Positions 14,721 through 21,663 of a DNA stretch of 24,204 bases are shown piece by piece; positions within the stretch are counted from its first letter, which is position 1; the number at the start of each line of letters is the position of its first letter. A program made the position numbers and the translations under genes. The notes below the pieces were generated by a model, which worked only from the letters and a program-made list of their open reading frames with translations, was not told where the DNA came from and ran no database searches. This DNA is from an uncultured Clostridia bacterium. Its GTDB lineage: Bacteria > Bacillota > Clostridia > Oscillospirales > CAG-272. The DNA is taken from assembly GCA_947652805.1 (NCBI GenBank), contig CANTEM010000005.1, forward strand, positions 1 to 24,204, written 5' to 3'.

Positions 14721-14744
14721 ATCCGAAACCTCAGCGTTTCGGAT
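14721..14744. promoter_or_regulatory. Palindrome in the leader of the Noc/ParB-family gene
   Basis: ATCCGAAAC (14721-14729) and GTTTCGGAT (14736-14744) form a perfect 9-base inverted repeat around CTCAGC. It lies 27 bases before the start codon and just after a possible extended -10 (TGC-TATTCT, 14702-14710), where an operator or an RNA hairpin would sit. There is no T run, so it is not a terminator. It does not match the known parS or Noc-site consensus. Confidence 0.5.
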
Positions 14745-14770
14745 ATACATACAGAAAAGGAATGAAAAAA

Positions 14771-15688
14771 ATGGCAGGAACAATGTTTTTTCAAAAAACA
14801 AAAAAAGTGCAGGAAACGGAAAACACAAAAATATTCGACACACCCGCCCTGCGGGAGGACAATTCCCTTTTTTCTCTGGGAGAAAAAAGCCGCGTGCAGA
14901 TGATTTTCATGCTTTCCCCCGCAGAAATCACCCCCAATCCGTCGCAGCCCCGCCGGTTTTTTACGGAGGACGCCATTCTGCGGCTGGCAGACAGCATCCG
15001 GATTCACGGGATCATTCAGCCCCTGGCAGTACGCAAACCGGAGGGAAGCAGCGGATATGAGCTGGTCGCAGGGGAACGCCGGCTGCGTGCGGCAAAGCTA
15101 CTGGGACTGGAGCAGGTGCCCTGCGTGCTGATGCAGGCAGACAGTGAAGAATCTGCACATCTGGCAATCATTGAAAATATTCAGCGGGAAAATCTGAATA
15201 TGTTTGAGCAGGCGGCGGCAATCTATACGCTGATGCAGGTACACTGTCTGACCCAGGAAAAGATTGCATCCCAGCTTTCCTGCTCTCAGTCTTATGTGGC
15301 AAACAAGTTGCGGCTCCTGCGCATTCCCGAGGAGGAGCGGGACGAAATTTTATCCGCTTCCCTCACAGAACGGCATGTGCGCTCCCTTTTGCGGATCAAG
15401 GACGGAGCACAGCGCAGAAGCGTGCTCCACACTATTATCCGGCGGGATATGAATGTTGCCGCAACGGAAGAATATGTGGATCGGCTGATTGCCGCGGAAA
15501 AGGAAGCACAGCGGCAAAACGGGGAAGCAAAGGGATCCACCCGGGTGATCATCCGGGATGTGCGGCTGTTTTACAACACCATTGACCGGGCAATCGAAAC
15601 GGTGCGCACCAGCGGCATCCCGGTAGAAACCTGCCGAAGAGAAACAGGAACGGATACGGAAATCGTCATCCGTATTCCGAAAAAGTGA
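14771..15688 (+). CDS. noc: Noc/ParB-family chromosome-binding protein
   Basis: A 305-residue ParB-type protein. The N-terminal ParB/sulfiredoxin-like CTP-binding domain shows PNPSQPRRFF (55-64), HGIIQPLAVR (79-88), GERRLRAAKLLG (101-112) and IIENIQRENLN (133-143). The helix-turn-helix follows at about 161-185 (TQEKIASQLSCSQSYVANKLRLL). The arrangement after rsmG matches Bacillus noc, whose product blocks division over the nucleoid, but ParB (Spo0J) is the close alternative and the short N-terminal tail here is not clearly the amphipathic helix of Noc. Two in-frame ATGs occur: 14762 is too close to AAAAGG, so 14771 is preferred. No parA gene is adjacent. Confidence 0.85.
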   Translation: MAGTMFFQKTKKVQETENTKIFDTPALREDNSLFSLGEKSRVQMIFMLSPAEITPNPSQPRRFFTEDAILRLADSIRIHGIIQPLAVRKPEGSSGYELVAGERRLRAAKLLGLEQVPCVLMQADSEESAHLAIIENIQRENLNMFEQAAAIYTLMQVHCLTQEKIASQLSCSQSYVANKLRLLRIPEEERDEILSASLTERHVRSLLRIKDGAQRRSVLHTIIRRDMNVAATEEYVDRLIAAEKEAQRQNGEAKGSTRVIIRDVRLFYNTIDRAIETVRTSGIPVETCRRETGTDTEIVIRIPKK

Positions 15689-15715
15689 ATATTTTACGAA
15701 TTTATTCACTTTTTT
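15681..15715 (+). terminator. Terminator overlapping the end of the Noc/ParB gene
   Basis: AAAAGTGAAT (15681-15690) pairs exactly with ATTCACTTTT (15704-15713) around a 13-base loop, leading into a T run. The stop codon lies within the left arm. The aromatic operon promoter begins 12 bases later. Confidence 0.8.
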
Positions 15716-15726
15716 ATAGAAAAATA

Positions 15727-15755
15727 TTGACAGTGGGTTCGGATAGGACTATAAT
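15727..15755 (+). promoter_or_regulatory. Promoter of the aromatic amino acid operon
   Basis: Perfect consensus TTGACA (15727-15732) and TATAAT (15750-15755) with a 17-base spacer. Transcription should start near 15762. The resulting leader RNA before aroF is about 510 bases and holds the peptide gene, the attenuator and repeat copy C. Confidence 0.92.
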
Positions 15756-15805
15756 AATTTTGTAGGCTATACGATGTAAAAGGAAAGAAAGGCGACTTTA
15801 CCAAA

Positions 15806-15880
15806 ATGAAAAACGGTATTTTTTATGCATACAGCTATTTCTACTTTTACTTTCCGGTAAAAGAATTTTGTGCTGCATGA
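15806..15880 (+). CDS. Phe/Tyr-rich leader peptide of the aromatic operon
   Basis: A 24-codon reading frame starting MKNGIFYAYSYFYFYF and ending in a TGA at 15878-15880. Five Phe and five Tyr make up 10 of 24 residues, with an unbroken YFYFYF run at codons 11-16 (15836-15853), and there is no Trp. AGGAAAGAAAGG upstream provides ribosome binding, though the spacing (about 13 bases) is long. It lies between a consensus promoter and an intrinsic terminator, upstream of genes that make Phe and Tyr. That is the position and composition expected of an attenuation leader peptide such as E. coli pheL. Its codons are sensors: ribosomes should stall on the run when charged tRNA-Phe or tRNA-Tyr is scarce. 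The peptide itself probably has no other function. Confidence 0.88.
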   Translation: MKNGIFYAYSYFYFYFPVKEFCAA

Positions 15881-15936
15881 ATAGCCGTTTTATATAAAAC
15901 AACGAATTTCACGCAGCGTCCGCTGCGTGATTTTTT
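15810..15936 (+). promoter_or_regulatory. Transcription attenuator of the aromatic operon (alternative RNA stems)
   Basis: Four segments can be drawn. Segment 1 CATACAGC (15828-15835, codons 8-10) pairs with segment 2 GCTGCATG (15872-15879) with one mismatch, reinforced by AAAACGGTATT (15810-15820) with 15880-15891 (one bulge). Segment 2, as TGCTGCATGA (15871-15880), instead pairs with segment 3 TCACGCAGCG (15909-15918) with one mismatch and one wobble. Segment 3 also forms the terminator with segment 4 (15921-15930). A ribosome stalled on the YFYFYF codons would cover segment 1 and free segment 2 to block the terminator. A ribosome reaching the stop codon would cover segment 2 and let the terminator form. 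Confidence 0.85.
15909..15936 (+). terminator. Attenuator terminator upstream of aroF
   Basis: TCACGCAGC / GCTGCGTGA stem (15909-15917 with 15922-15930) around a GTCC loop, followed by six T residues. It lies 28 bases after the leader peptide stop codon and about 340 bases before aroF. Confidence 0.93.
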
Positions 15937-15958
15937 GTTTATAAGTTTTATTAGACTT

Positions 15959-16200
15959 CAATAGGCTCTCCCCAGCAAATCTCCGCCAAATAAAAGGCTC
16001 CCATGTGAGGATCTGCTACGCAGCTCCATAGGGAGCTGGCTCCGCGTAGCGGAGACTGAGGGATTGTTTTGCTGCACTGCCGATTTGCAGATTATTCAAA
16101 ATGATAGACTTACAATCCCTCCGAGTTTTGCTGCGCAAAACCCACCTCCCTTTACACAAGGGAGGCTTAGGTGAACGGGGCAGCACAAGGGAGCCTATTG
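15959..16200. repeat. Hairpin repeat, copy C, inside the aromatic operon leader
   Basis: Outer arms CAATAGGCTC (15959-15968) and GAGCCTATTG (16191-16200) pair perfectly. Inside are variable stems CTGC-TAC-GCAG (16013-16023), CTCCGC-GTA-GCGGAG (16040-16054) and GTTTTGC-TGC-GCAAAAC (16125-16141). The central block reads in the opposite direction to copies A and B (CTGCCGATTTGCAGATTATT). The right-hand hairpin CCTCCCTT/AAGGGAGG is followed by CTTAGG instead of a T-tract, so it should not stop transcription into aroF. A possible aroF start inside this repeat (16101) is an artefact of open frame. Confidence 0.85.
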
Positions 16201-16274
16201 GAGTATGTGCAAACTCCAGCTGGGAGAAACCTATCAAAATCTATACAAATTCAAAGAAAAGGATATATAAAATC

Positions 16275-17309
16275 ATGATCGCAGTTTTACGGCAGGATGC
16301 CACACAGGAACAAATAGAAAGTCTTTGCAGCTGGTTTCGGGAAAAAGGACTGGACGTTCACATATCCCGTGGAGAATATCAAACCATTTTAGGACTGATC
16401 GGCGATACCAGCCGGATCGACACCGACCTTTTGTGCGGACTCAGCATCATCGAATCCGCCACCCGGGTGTCCGAGCCTTATAAAAGTGCCAACCGGAAAT
16501 TTCATCCCGAGGACACTGTTGTGTCCGTATCAGACGCCGTGCGTATCGGCGGCGGGCATTTTGCCCTGATTGCCGGGCCCTGCTCCGTAGAAAGTGGGGA
16601 ACAGATCACCACCGTCGCCCGCGCGGTGCAGCAAGGGGGCGCTACCGTCCTGCGCGGCGGCGCATTCAAGCCCCGCACTTCCCCCTACGATTTCCAGGGG
16701 CTGGGCGGAGAGGGCATCCAAATGCTGTCCCAGGCAAAACAAATCACCGGCATGCCCATTGTAACGGAAATCATGAACGCCAATCAGCTGGATCTGTTTG
16801 AGGATGTAGACATCATTCAGGTGGGGGCACGCAATATGCAAAATTTTGATCTGCTGAAGGAGCTGGGACGCTGCGGCAAGCCCATTCTTTTGAAGCGGGG
16901 ACTGTCCAGCACCATCAAGGAACTCCTTATGAGCGCGGAATATATTATGTCCGGCGGCTGTGAGGATGTGATCCTGTGTGAACGGGGAATCCGCACCTTT
17001 GAAACCTATACCAGAAACACCCTGGATCTGTCCGCAATCGCCGTTCTCCGGGAACGTACCCACCTACCTGTCATTGTGGATCCCAGCCACGCCACCGGCG
17101 CTGCCCGGCTGGTCGCTCCCATGGCGCGTGCGGCCGCAGCAGCAGGTGCAGACGGCATCATGATTGAAGTACACAACGATCCTGCCAGCGCATTGTGCGA
17201 CGGCGCCCAGGCGCTCACACCGGAGCAGTTTGCGGCAGTGGCGGCAGATGTAAAGGCAGTGCGCAGCGCACTGGGATTTGATAAAGAATCAATGGAGATA
17301 GAATTATGA
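16275..17309 (+). CDS. aroF: 3-deoxy-7-phosphoheptulonate (DAHP) synthase, type I-beta
   Basis: First enzyme of the shikimate pathway: phosphoenolpyruvate plus erythrose-4-phosphate gives DAHP. With 344 residues it has an N-terminal ferredoxin-like regulatory domain (about 1-70, ISRGEYQTILGLIGD at 30-44) and a TIM-barrel catalytic domain (about 90-335), the layout of the Thermotoga-type I-beta enzymes. GPCSVES (101-107), FKPRTSPYDFQG (131-142), VTEIMN, QVGARNMQN (182-190) and LLKRGL (205-210) carry substrate and metal residues, followed by DPSHATG. The frame is open upstream to 16101 but that runs through repeat DNA; the family start is the ATG at 16275, after AAAAGGA. The N-terminal domain suggests feedback control by Tyr and/or Phe in addition to attenuation. 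It overlaps tyrA by ATGA. Confidence 0.96.
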   Translation: MIAVLRQDATQEQIESLCSWFREKGLDVHISRGEYQTILGLIGDTSRIDTDLLCGLSIIESATRVSEPYKSANRKFHPEDTVVSVSDAVRIGGGHFALIAGPCSVESGEQITTVARAVQQGGATVLRGGAFKPRTSPYDFQGLGGEGIQMLSQAKQITGMPIVTEIMNANQLDLFEDVDIIQVGARNMQNFDLLKELGRCGKPILLKRGLSSTIKELLMSAEYIMSGGCEDVILCERGIRTFETYTRNTLDLSAIAVLRERTHLPVIVDPSHATGAARLVAPMARAAAAAGADGIMIEVHNDPASALCDGAQALTPEQFAAVAADVKAVRSALGFDKESMEIEL

Positions 17310-18142
17310 CGGTAGGAATTGCAGGCCTGGGACTGATCGGCGGCTCCCTGGCAAAGGCATATAAGGCGGCAAAAGAACCGGCAACGGTTCTGGGCTTTGA
17401 CAAGGACGTATCTATCACAAAAATCGCCCAAATCGACGGGGCGCTGGACGGGGAACTCACAACAGACAGAATTTCGGAATGCGATCTCATCCTTATTGCC
17501 CTGTACACTGGGGCGGCGGCGGAATATCTGGAAATAATCGCGCCCTATGTCCGTCCGGATGCGGTGGTAGTAGACTGTTGCGGTACCAAGCGTACCATTT
17601 GCAAGGCAGGCTTTGCCATTGCGGAAAAATACGGTTTCATCTATGCCGGCGGACATCCCATGGCAGGATCCCAGTATTCCGGCTTCAAATACAGCCGGGC
17701 AAATCTGTTCTGGGGTTCTTCCATGATTATCGTCCCCTCCCGGTTTGATGATATTCACCTCACATCTCATATTAAAAGTCTTCTGGAACCGGTAGGCTTT
17801 GGCAGAATCACCGTTACCACGGCGGAACAGCACGACCAGATGATCGCATTTACCTCTCAGATGCCCCATGTGGTGTCCAACGCCTTTATTAAAAGCCCCA
17901 CTGCAAAAGCCCACAAGGGCTTTTCCGCAGGAAGCTACAAGGATCTCACCCGGGTTGCATGGCTGAATGAGATCATGTGGACGGAACTGTTTTTTGAAAA
18001 TCAGGATTTTCTGCTCCAGGAAATGGATTATCTGATCGATGCATTGAAAGAATACCGGCAGGCGCTTGCAGAGGGAGACAGGGAAACCATGACCGCGCTG
18101 CTTGCCCAGGGACGCAGATGCAAGGAGGAAATAGACGGATAA
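17306..18142 (+). CDS. tyrA: Prephenate dehydrogenase
   Basis: Oxidatively decarboxylates prephenate to 4-hydroxyphenylpyruvate for tyrosine synthesis. A Rossmann NAD(P) loop GLGLIGGS lies at residues 7-14, and GGHPMAGSQYSGF (115-127) and EQHDQMIAFTSQMPH (174-188) carry the conserved active-site histidines. The protein ends at 278 residues without the C-terminal ACT domain found in Bacillus TyrA (about 370), so direct feedback by Tyr through an ACT domain is not expected; control would fall on the leader and on AroF. The specificity could be prephenate or arogenate and cannot be settled by eye. The start overlaps the aroF stop by 4 bases. Confidence 0.94.
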   Translation: MTVGIAGLGLIGGSLAKAYKAAKEPATVLGFDKDVSITKIAQIDGALDGELTTDRISECDLILIALYTGAAAEYLEIIAPYVRPDAVVVDCCGTKRTICKAGFAIAEKYGFIYAGGHPMAGSQYSGFKYSRANLFWGSSMIIVPSRFDDIHLTSHIKSLLEPVGFGRITVTTAEQHDQMIAFTSQMPHVVSNAFIKSPTAKAHKGFSAGSYKDLTRVAWLNEIMWTELFFENQDFLLQEMDYLIDALKEYRQALAEGDRETMTALLAQGRRCKEEIDG

Positions 18143-18167
18143 ATCCGTCTGTAAAATCGGAACATAT

Positions 18168-19220
18168 ATGAAAACAGTACAGGTAAGGGCGTCCAAACAC
18201 TATGACGTCTCCATTGGAAAAAATATACTGGAAGGGCTGGGGGCACAGATTCGCACCCTGCTTGGAAAAGATGCACGCGTCGCCGTTGTAACGGACGATA
18301 CGGTAAACACCCTGCACGGTGGGGCATTGGAGCAAGCGCTTGCGGGAATCGGCTGTGTCAAGTTTGTCTTTCCTGCGGGAGAAGCCTCCAAAACAATTTC
18401 TACTTACAGCGCACTATTGGAATTTCTCGCTAAAAATCAACTGACCCGGACAGACGCAATCGTTGCCTTCGGCGGGGGCGTTGTAGGCGACCTTGCAGGC
18501 TTTGCCGCTGCAACCTATCTCCGGGGAATTCCGTTCATCCAAGTTCCCACTACCCTTCTTGCAGCAGTAGATTCCTCTGTAGGGGGCAAAACTGCGGTGG
18601 ATCTGGCAGCCGGCAAAAACCTGTGCGGCGCCTTCTGGCAGCCGGAACTGGTTTTATGCGACTATACTTTGCTGGACACACTGCCAGTTGAAATCTTTTC
18701 CGACGGCATGGCGGAAGTGATCAAATATGGCATGATCCGGGACGAAAATCTGTTCCGCCGCCTGCACCAACCGGTACGTACCGACCCTGAGGATGTAATC
18801 GCCGCCTGCGTTTCTATCAAACGGAATATTGTGCAGGAGGATGAACGGGACTGCGGAATCCGCGCCCTGCTCAATTTCGGGCACACAGCGGCCCACGGCA
18901 TCGAGCTTTGCTCCGATTATCAGATTCCCCACGGCAGAGCCGTAGCAGCGGGCATGGTGATCGCCAGCCGGGGGGCACACAAGCTGGGACTGTGCGGGGA
19001 GAATGTCTCAGAAGCGCTGTGCGAGCTGCTGACCCTCCATGATTTACCGACTGCGTGCGATTTTTCGCCCCGGCAGCTTGCCGATGCGGCGCTGTCCGAC
19101 AAAAAGCGGTCCGGCGGAAATATTACCTTGATTCTTCCGGAAAAAATCGGACACTGCATCCCATATAAAATTCCTGTAACCCATTTGGAAGATTTCTTCT
19201 GGGCAGGCATGGAGCAGTAA
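18168..19220 (+). CDS. aroB: 3-dehydroquinate synthase
   Basis: Converts DAHP to 3-dehydroquinate, the second shikimate pathway step, using NAD and a metal. The 350 residues match the family. AFGGGVVGDLAGFAAATYLRG (100-120) is the NAD-binding glycine-rich region; VPTTLLAAVDSSVGGKT (126-142) and the metal ligands E183 (MAEVIKYG), H239 (NFGHT) and H255 (IPHGRAV) are all in place. The gene begins 25 bases after tyrA. A gap of 113 bases holding a small repeat (19239-19298) separates it from aroA, the only sizeable break inside the operon. Confidence 0.96.
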   Translation: MKTVQVRASKHYDVSIGKNILEGLGAQIRTLLGKDARVAVVTDDTVNTLHGGALEQALAGIGCVKFVFPAGEASKTISTYSALLEFLAKNQLTRTDAIVAFGGGVVGDLAGFAAATYLRGIPFIQVPTTLLAAVDSSVGGKTAVDLAAGKNLCGAFWQPELVLCDYTLLDTLPVEIFSDGMAEVIKYGMIRDENLFRRLHQPVRTDPEDVIAACVSIKRNIVQEDERDCGIRALLNFGHTAAHGIELCSDYQIPHGRAVAAGMVIASRGAHKLGLCGENVSEALCELLTLHDLPTACDFSPRQLADAALSDKKRSGGNITLILPEKIGHCIPYKIPVTHLEDFFWAGMEQ

Positions 19221-19238
19221 AGGCAACATCACACATAT

Positions 19239-19298
19239 AAAAGGCTCCCCCAGCAAATTTCTCCAAGCCCAAAGCCCCCCTTTGCACAAGGGAGCCTA
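19239..19298. repeat. Hairpin repeat, small copy E between aroB and aroA
   Basis: AAAAGGCTCCC (19239-19249) pairs with GGGAGCCT (19290-19297), with CCCCCCTTTGCACAAGGGAG as an inner remnant. In the leftward direction TTTT follows the stem, but in the direction of operon transcription the stem is followed by ATCAAG with no T-tract, so read-through into aroA is expected. Confidence 0.65.
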
Positions 19299-19333
19299 TC
19301 AAGAGATACATCATATATGAAAGGATAATTCAT

Positions 19334-20560
19334 ATGACTGTTACTGTAAACGGTAAAAATCTCTGCGGCACAGTCCCGGCAGTGACCTCAAAATCCATGG
19401 CGCACCGACTGCTGATCTGCGCCGCTCTTGCGGAGGAGCCGACGACTGTGGCATGCAGCGCCTTATCCGAAGACATCGAAGCTACCTGGCACTGTCTGGA
19501 AGCAGCTTTTGCCGATATTTCCTATGATAACGGCGCCTTTACAGTAACGCCTCATAAGAAAAAAACAGATGCTCCCATACAGATCGACTGCGGCGAATCC
19601 GGCTCCACTCTCCGGTTCCTCATTCCGATTCTGTGCGCCGGGGGCGTGGACGCAGATATATCCCTCCACGGCAGACTGCCGGACCGCCCCCTCTCCCCCC
19701 TTCGGGAAGAGCTGATCCGCTGCGGCTGCACCCTCTCCGAACAGGGCTCCAATCCCCTGTCGGTACGGGGGAAGCTCCGATCCGGCAGATTCACCATCCG
19801 GGGGGATGTATCCTCCCAGTTTATTTCCGGGCTTTTGTTTGCCCTCCCACTGTGTGACGGGGACAGCACCCTTACCATTACCGGGAAGCTGGAATCCGCC
19901 TCTTATGTAGAAATGACGCTGTGGGCGCTGAAGGCTTTCGGCATTACCGTGCACTGTACAGACACAGGCTACAGCATCCCTGGCGGACAAGCCTATCGCT
20001 CTCCCGGCAGGATTGCCGCAGAGGGCGACTGGTCGGCGGCTGCTTTCTGGAAGGTGTGCGCATTTCTGGGCGCTCCTGTGGAGGTGACCGGTCTGCGCAT
20101 GGATTCCCTACAGGGCGACAAAGCGATCTGCGATATGCTTGCAAACATGCAAAGAGAAAAAAACTGTAAAATCGACATAGCGGATACCCCGGACCTGGTG
20201 CTGATCCTTTCCGTTGCAGCCATGGGTACACCGGGAAAAACGGAAATCTGCAACGCCGCACGGGTGCGGCTGAAGGAAAGCGACCGCCTTGCAACTTCTG
20301 CGGCACTGATCCGTACCATGGGCGGCACGGTGGAGGAGCTTGCGGACGGGCTGATCATCCAAGGGGGCGGCACCCTCCATGGGGGCACTGTAGATGCCAC
20401 CGGCGATCACCGGATCGCCATGTCCGCCGCGATTGCATCGGTCATTTGCGGGGATGTAACGATTCATGGCGCACAATCCGCATCCAAATCCTATCCTGCC
20501 TTCTGGAAGGACTTTGAAATGCTGGGCGGTACCGTAAACTATATAGATACAGAGGATTGA
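19334..20560 (+). CDS. aroA: 3-phosphoshikimate 1-carboxyvinyltransferase (EPSP synthase)
   Basis: Joins shikimate-3-phosphate and phosphoenolpyruvate to give EPSP. The protein is 408 residues, slightly short for the family (about 425-450). K20-S21 and R25 in VTSKSMAHRL match the usual DKSxxHR motif with a changed first position. CGESGSTLRFL (86-96) replaces the common GNAGTAMR loop while keeping Gly at the E. coli G96 position. RVRLKESDRLATSA and DHRIAMSAA near the C-terminus are standard. AAAGGA lies upstream of the ATG at normal spacing. The altered PEP-binding loop is common in Clostridia and could affect inhibitor sensitivity, which is inference. aroC starts one base after its stop codon. 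Confidence 0.95.
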   Translation: MTVTVNGKNLCGTVPAVTSKSMAHRLLICAALAEEPTTVACSALSEDIEATWHCLEAAFADISYDNGAFTVTPHKKKTDAPIQIDCGESGSTLRFLIPILCAGGVDADISLHGRLPDRPLSPLREELIRCGCTLSEQGSNPLSVRGKLRSGRFTIRGDVSSQFISGLLFALPLCDGDSTLTITGKLESASYVEMTLWALKAFGITVHCTDTGYSIPGGQAYRSPGRIAAEGDWSAAAFWKVCAFLGAPVEVTGLRMDSLQGDKAICDMLANMQREKNCKIDIADTPDLVLILSVAAMGTPGKTEICNAARVRLKESDRLATSAALIRTMGGTVEELADGLIIQGGGTLHGGTVDATGDHRIAMSAAIASVICGDVTIHGAQSASKSYPAFWKDFEMLGGTVNYIDTED

Positions 20561-20561
20561 T

Positions 20562-21635
20562 ATGGCAAGCATTTACGGAAACAAACTGAAACTATCCATA
20601 TTCGGGCAGTCCCATTCCGCCGGTATCGGCGTTACGGTAGACGGTCTGCCCGCTGGATTTTCGATAGACACAGTGCGGCTGGAACAGTTTCTTGCCCGCC
20701 GTGCACCGGGAAAGAGTCCCTTGGCAACCCCCCGCCGGGAAGGGGATGCGGTAGAATTTCTGTGCGGGCTGTACAATGGTGCAACCTGCGGCGCGCCCCT
20801 CACCGGAATTATCCGCAACACAAACACCCGCAGCGGCGACTATGCCAATCTGGCAGACTGCCCCCGTCCGGGACACGCAGATTATACTGCCGCCGTAAAA
20901 TGGAAGGGACATCAGGATCCCACCGGCGGCGGGCATTTCTCCGGACGGCTGACCGCGCCCTTATGTATTGCCGGGGGCATTGCCCTGCAAATTTTGGAAA
21001 AACAAGGGATTACCGTAGGCGCACATATTGCCCGGATCGAAACCGTAACGGATACGCCCTTTGACGGTGTACATATTTCCCCAGCAGAGCTGAAAGCAGT
21101 TGCAGAAAAAGCCTTTCCTGTTGTAAATGACAGCGTTGCTCCTGCTATGGAAGCCGCCATACTTGCCGCCAAGGAAGCAGGAGATTCTGTAGGCGGAATC
21201 ATCGAGTGTGCCGCTGTGGGACTGCCTGTGGGAATAGGGGATCCCATGTTCGACGGCTTGGAAAGCAGACTTGCGGCCATGCTGTTTGCCGTTCCAGCGG
21301 TAAAGGGCGTGGAATTTGGCGCAGGCTTTGGATGCGCCGCCATGCGGGGCAGTCAGTGCAATGATCCCTATTGCATCCGGGACGGAGCGGTATGCACCAC
21401 CTCCAACAACAACGGCGGGATTCTGGGCGGCATTTCCAACGGTATGCCGATTCTGGTGCGGGCAGCGTTTAAACCGACTCCCTCTATCGCAGTGGAACAG
21501 GACAGCGTATCCCTTTCCAAAATGGAAGAGAAGAAGCTCACTGTACATGGCAGACATGATCCGTGCATCGTGATCCGGGCGGTTCCCGTGGTAGAAGCGG
21601 CAGTGGCGCTGGCGCTGTTGGATGCACTCCTTTAA
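20562..21635 (+). CDS. aroC: Chorismate synthase
   Basis: Forms chorismate from EPSP with reduced FMN. The 357 residues fit the family. The N-terminal FGQSHSAGIGVTVDGLPAG replaces the widespread FGESHG but keeps the conserved His (H18). RRAPGKSPLATPRREGDAVEFLCG and the later RHDPCIVIRAVPVVEA C-terminal motif are typical. The usual SARET segment is replaced by DPTGGGHFSGRLTAPL, a variant I associate with Clostridial enzymes. It begins one base after the aroA stop (TGA-T-ATG), so translation is probably coupled. Confidence 0.95.
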   Translation: MASIYGNKLKLSIFGQSHSAGIGVTVDGLPAGFSIDTVRLEQFLARRAPGKSPLATPRREGDAVEFLCGLYNGATCGAPLTGIIRNTNTRSGDYANLADCPRPGHADYTAAVKWKGHQDPTGGGHFSGRLTAPLCIAGGIALQILEKQGITVGAHIARIETVTDTPFDGVHISPAELKAVAEKAFPVVNDSVAPAMEAAILAAKEAGDSVGGIIECAAVGLPVGIGDPMFDGLESRLAAMLFAVPAVKGVEFGAGFGCAAMRGSQCNDPYCIRDGAVCTTSNNNGGILGGISNGMPILVRAAFKPTPSIAVEQDSVSLSKMEEKKLTVHGRHDPCIVIRAVPVVEAAVALALLDALL

Positions 21636-21663
21636 AATTCCCACAGAAAGGTATAAAGAAACA

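Noticed and set aside
14665..15060. Frame starting MRPYFSFIFYPAVLFYIQ, aromatic-rich, before the Noc/ParB gene, considered as a second leader peptide
   Set aside because: No ribosome binding site, no following terminator or stop codon near, and it runs on as an out-of-frame shadow of the Noc/ParB gene. That gene has no link to aromatic amino acids.
16101..16274. Upstream extension of aroF to an earlier start
   Set aside because: The added 58 codons are translated repeat DNA (copy C). The family start and a ribosome binding site support the ATG at 16275.
17006..18196. Long minus-strand open frame of 396 codons opposite aroF and tyrA
   Set aside because: It lies fully antisense to two well-supported enzyme genes, has no ribosome binding site that I can see, and its translation is rich in Cys, His and Arg with no recognisable domain.
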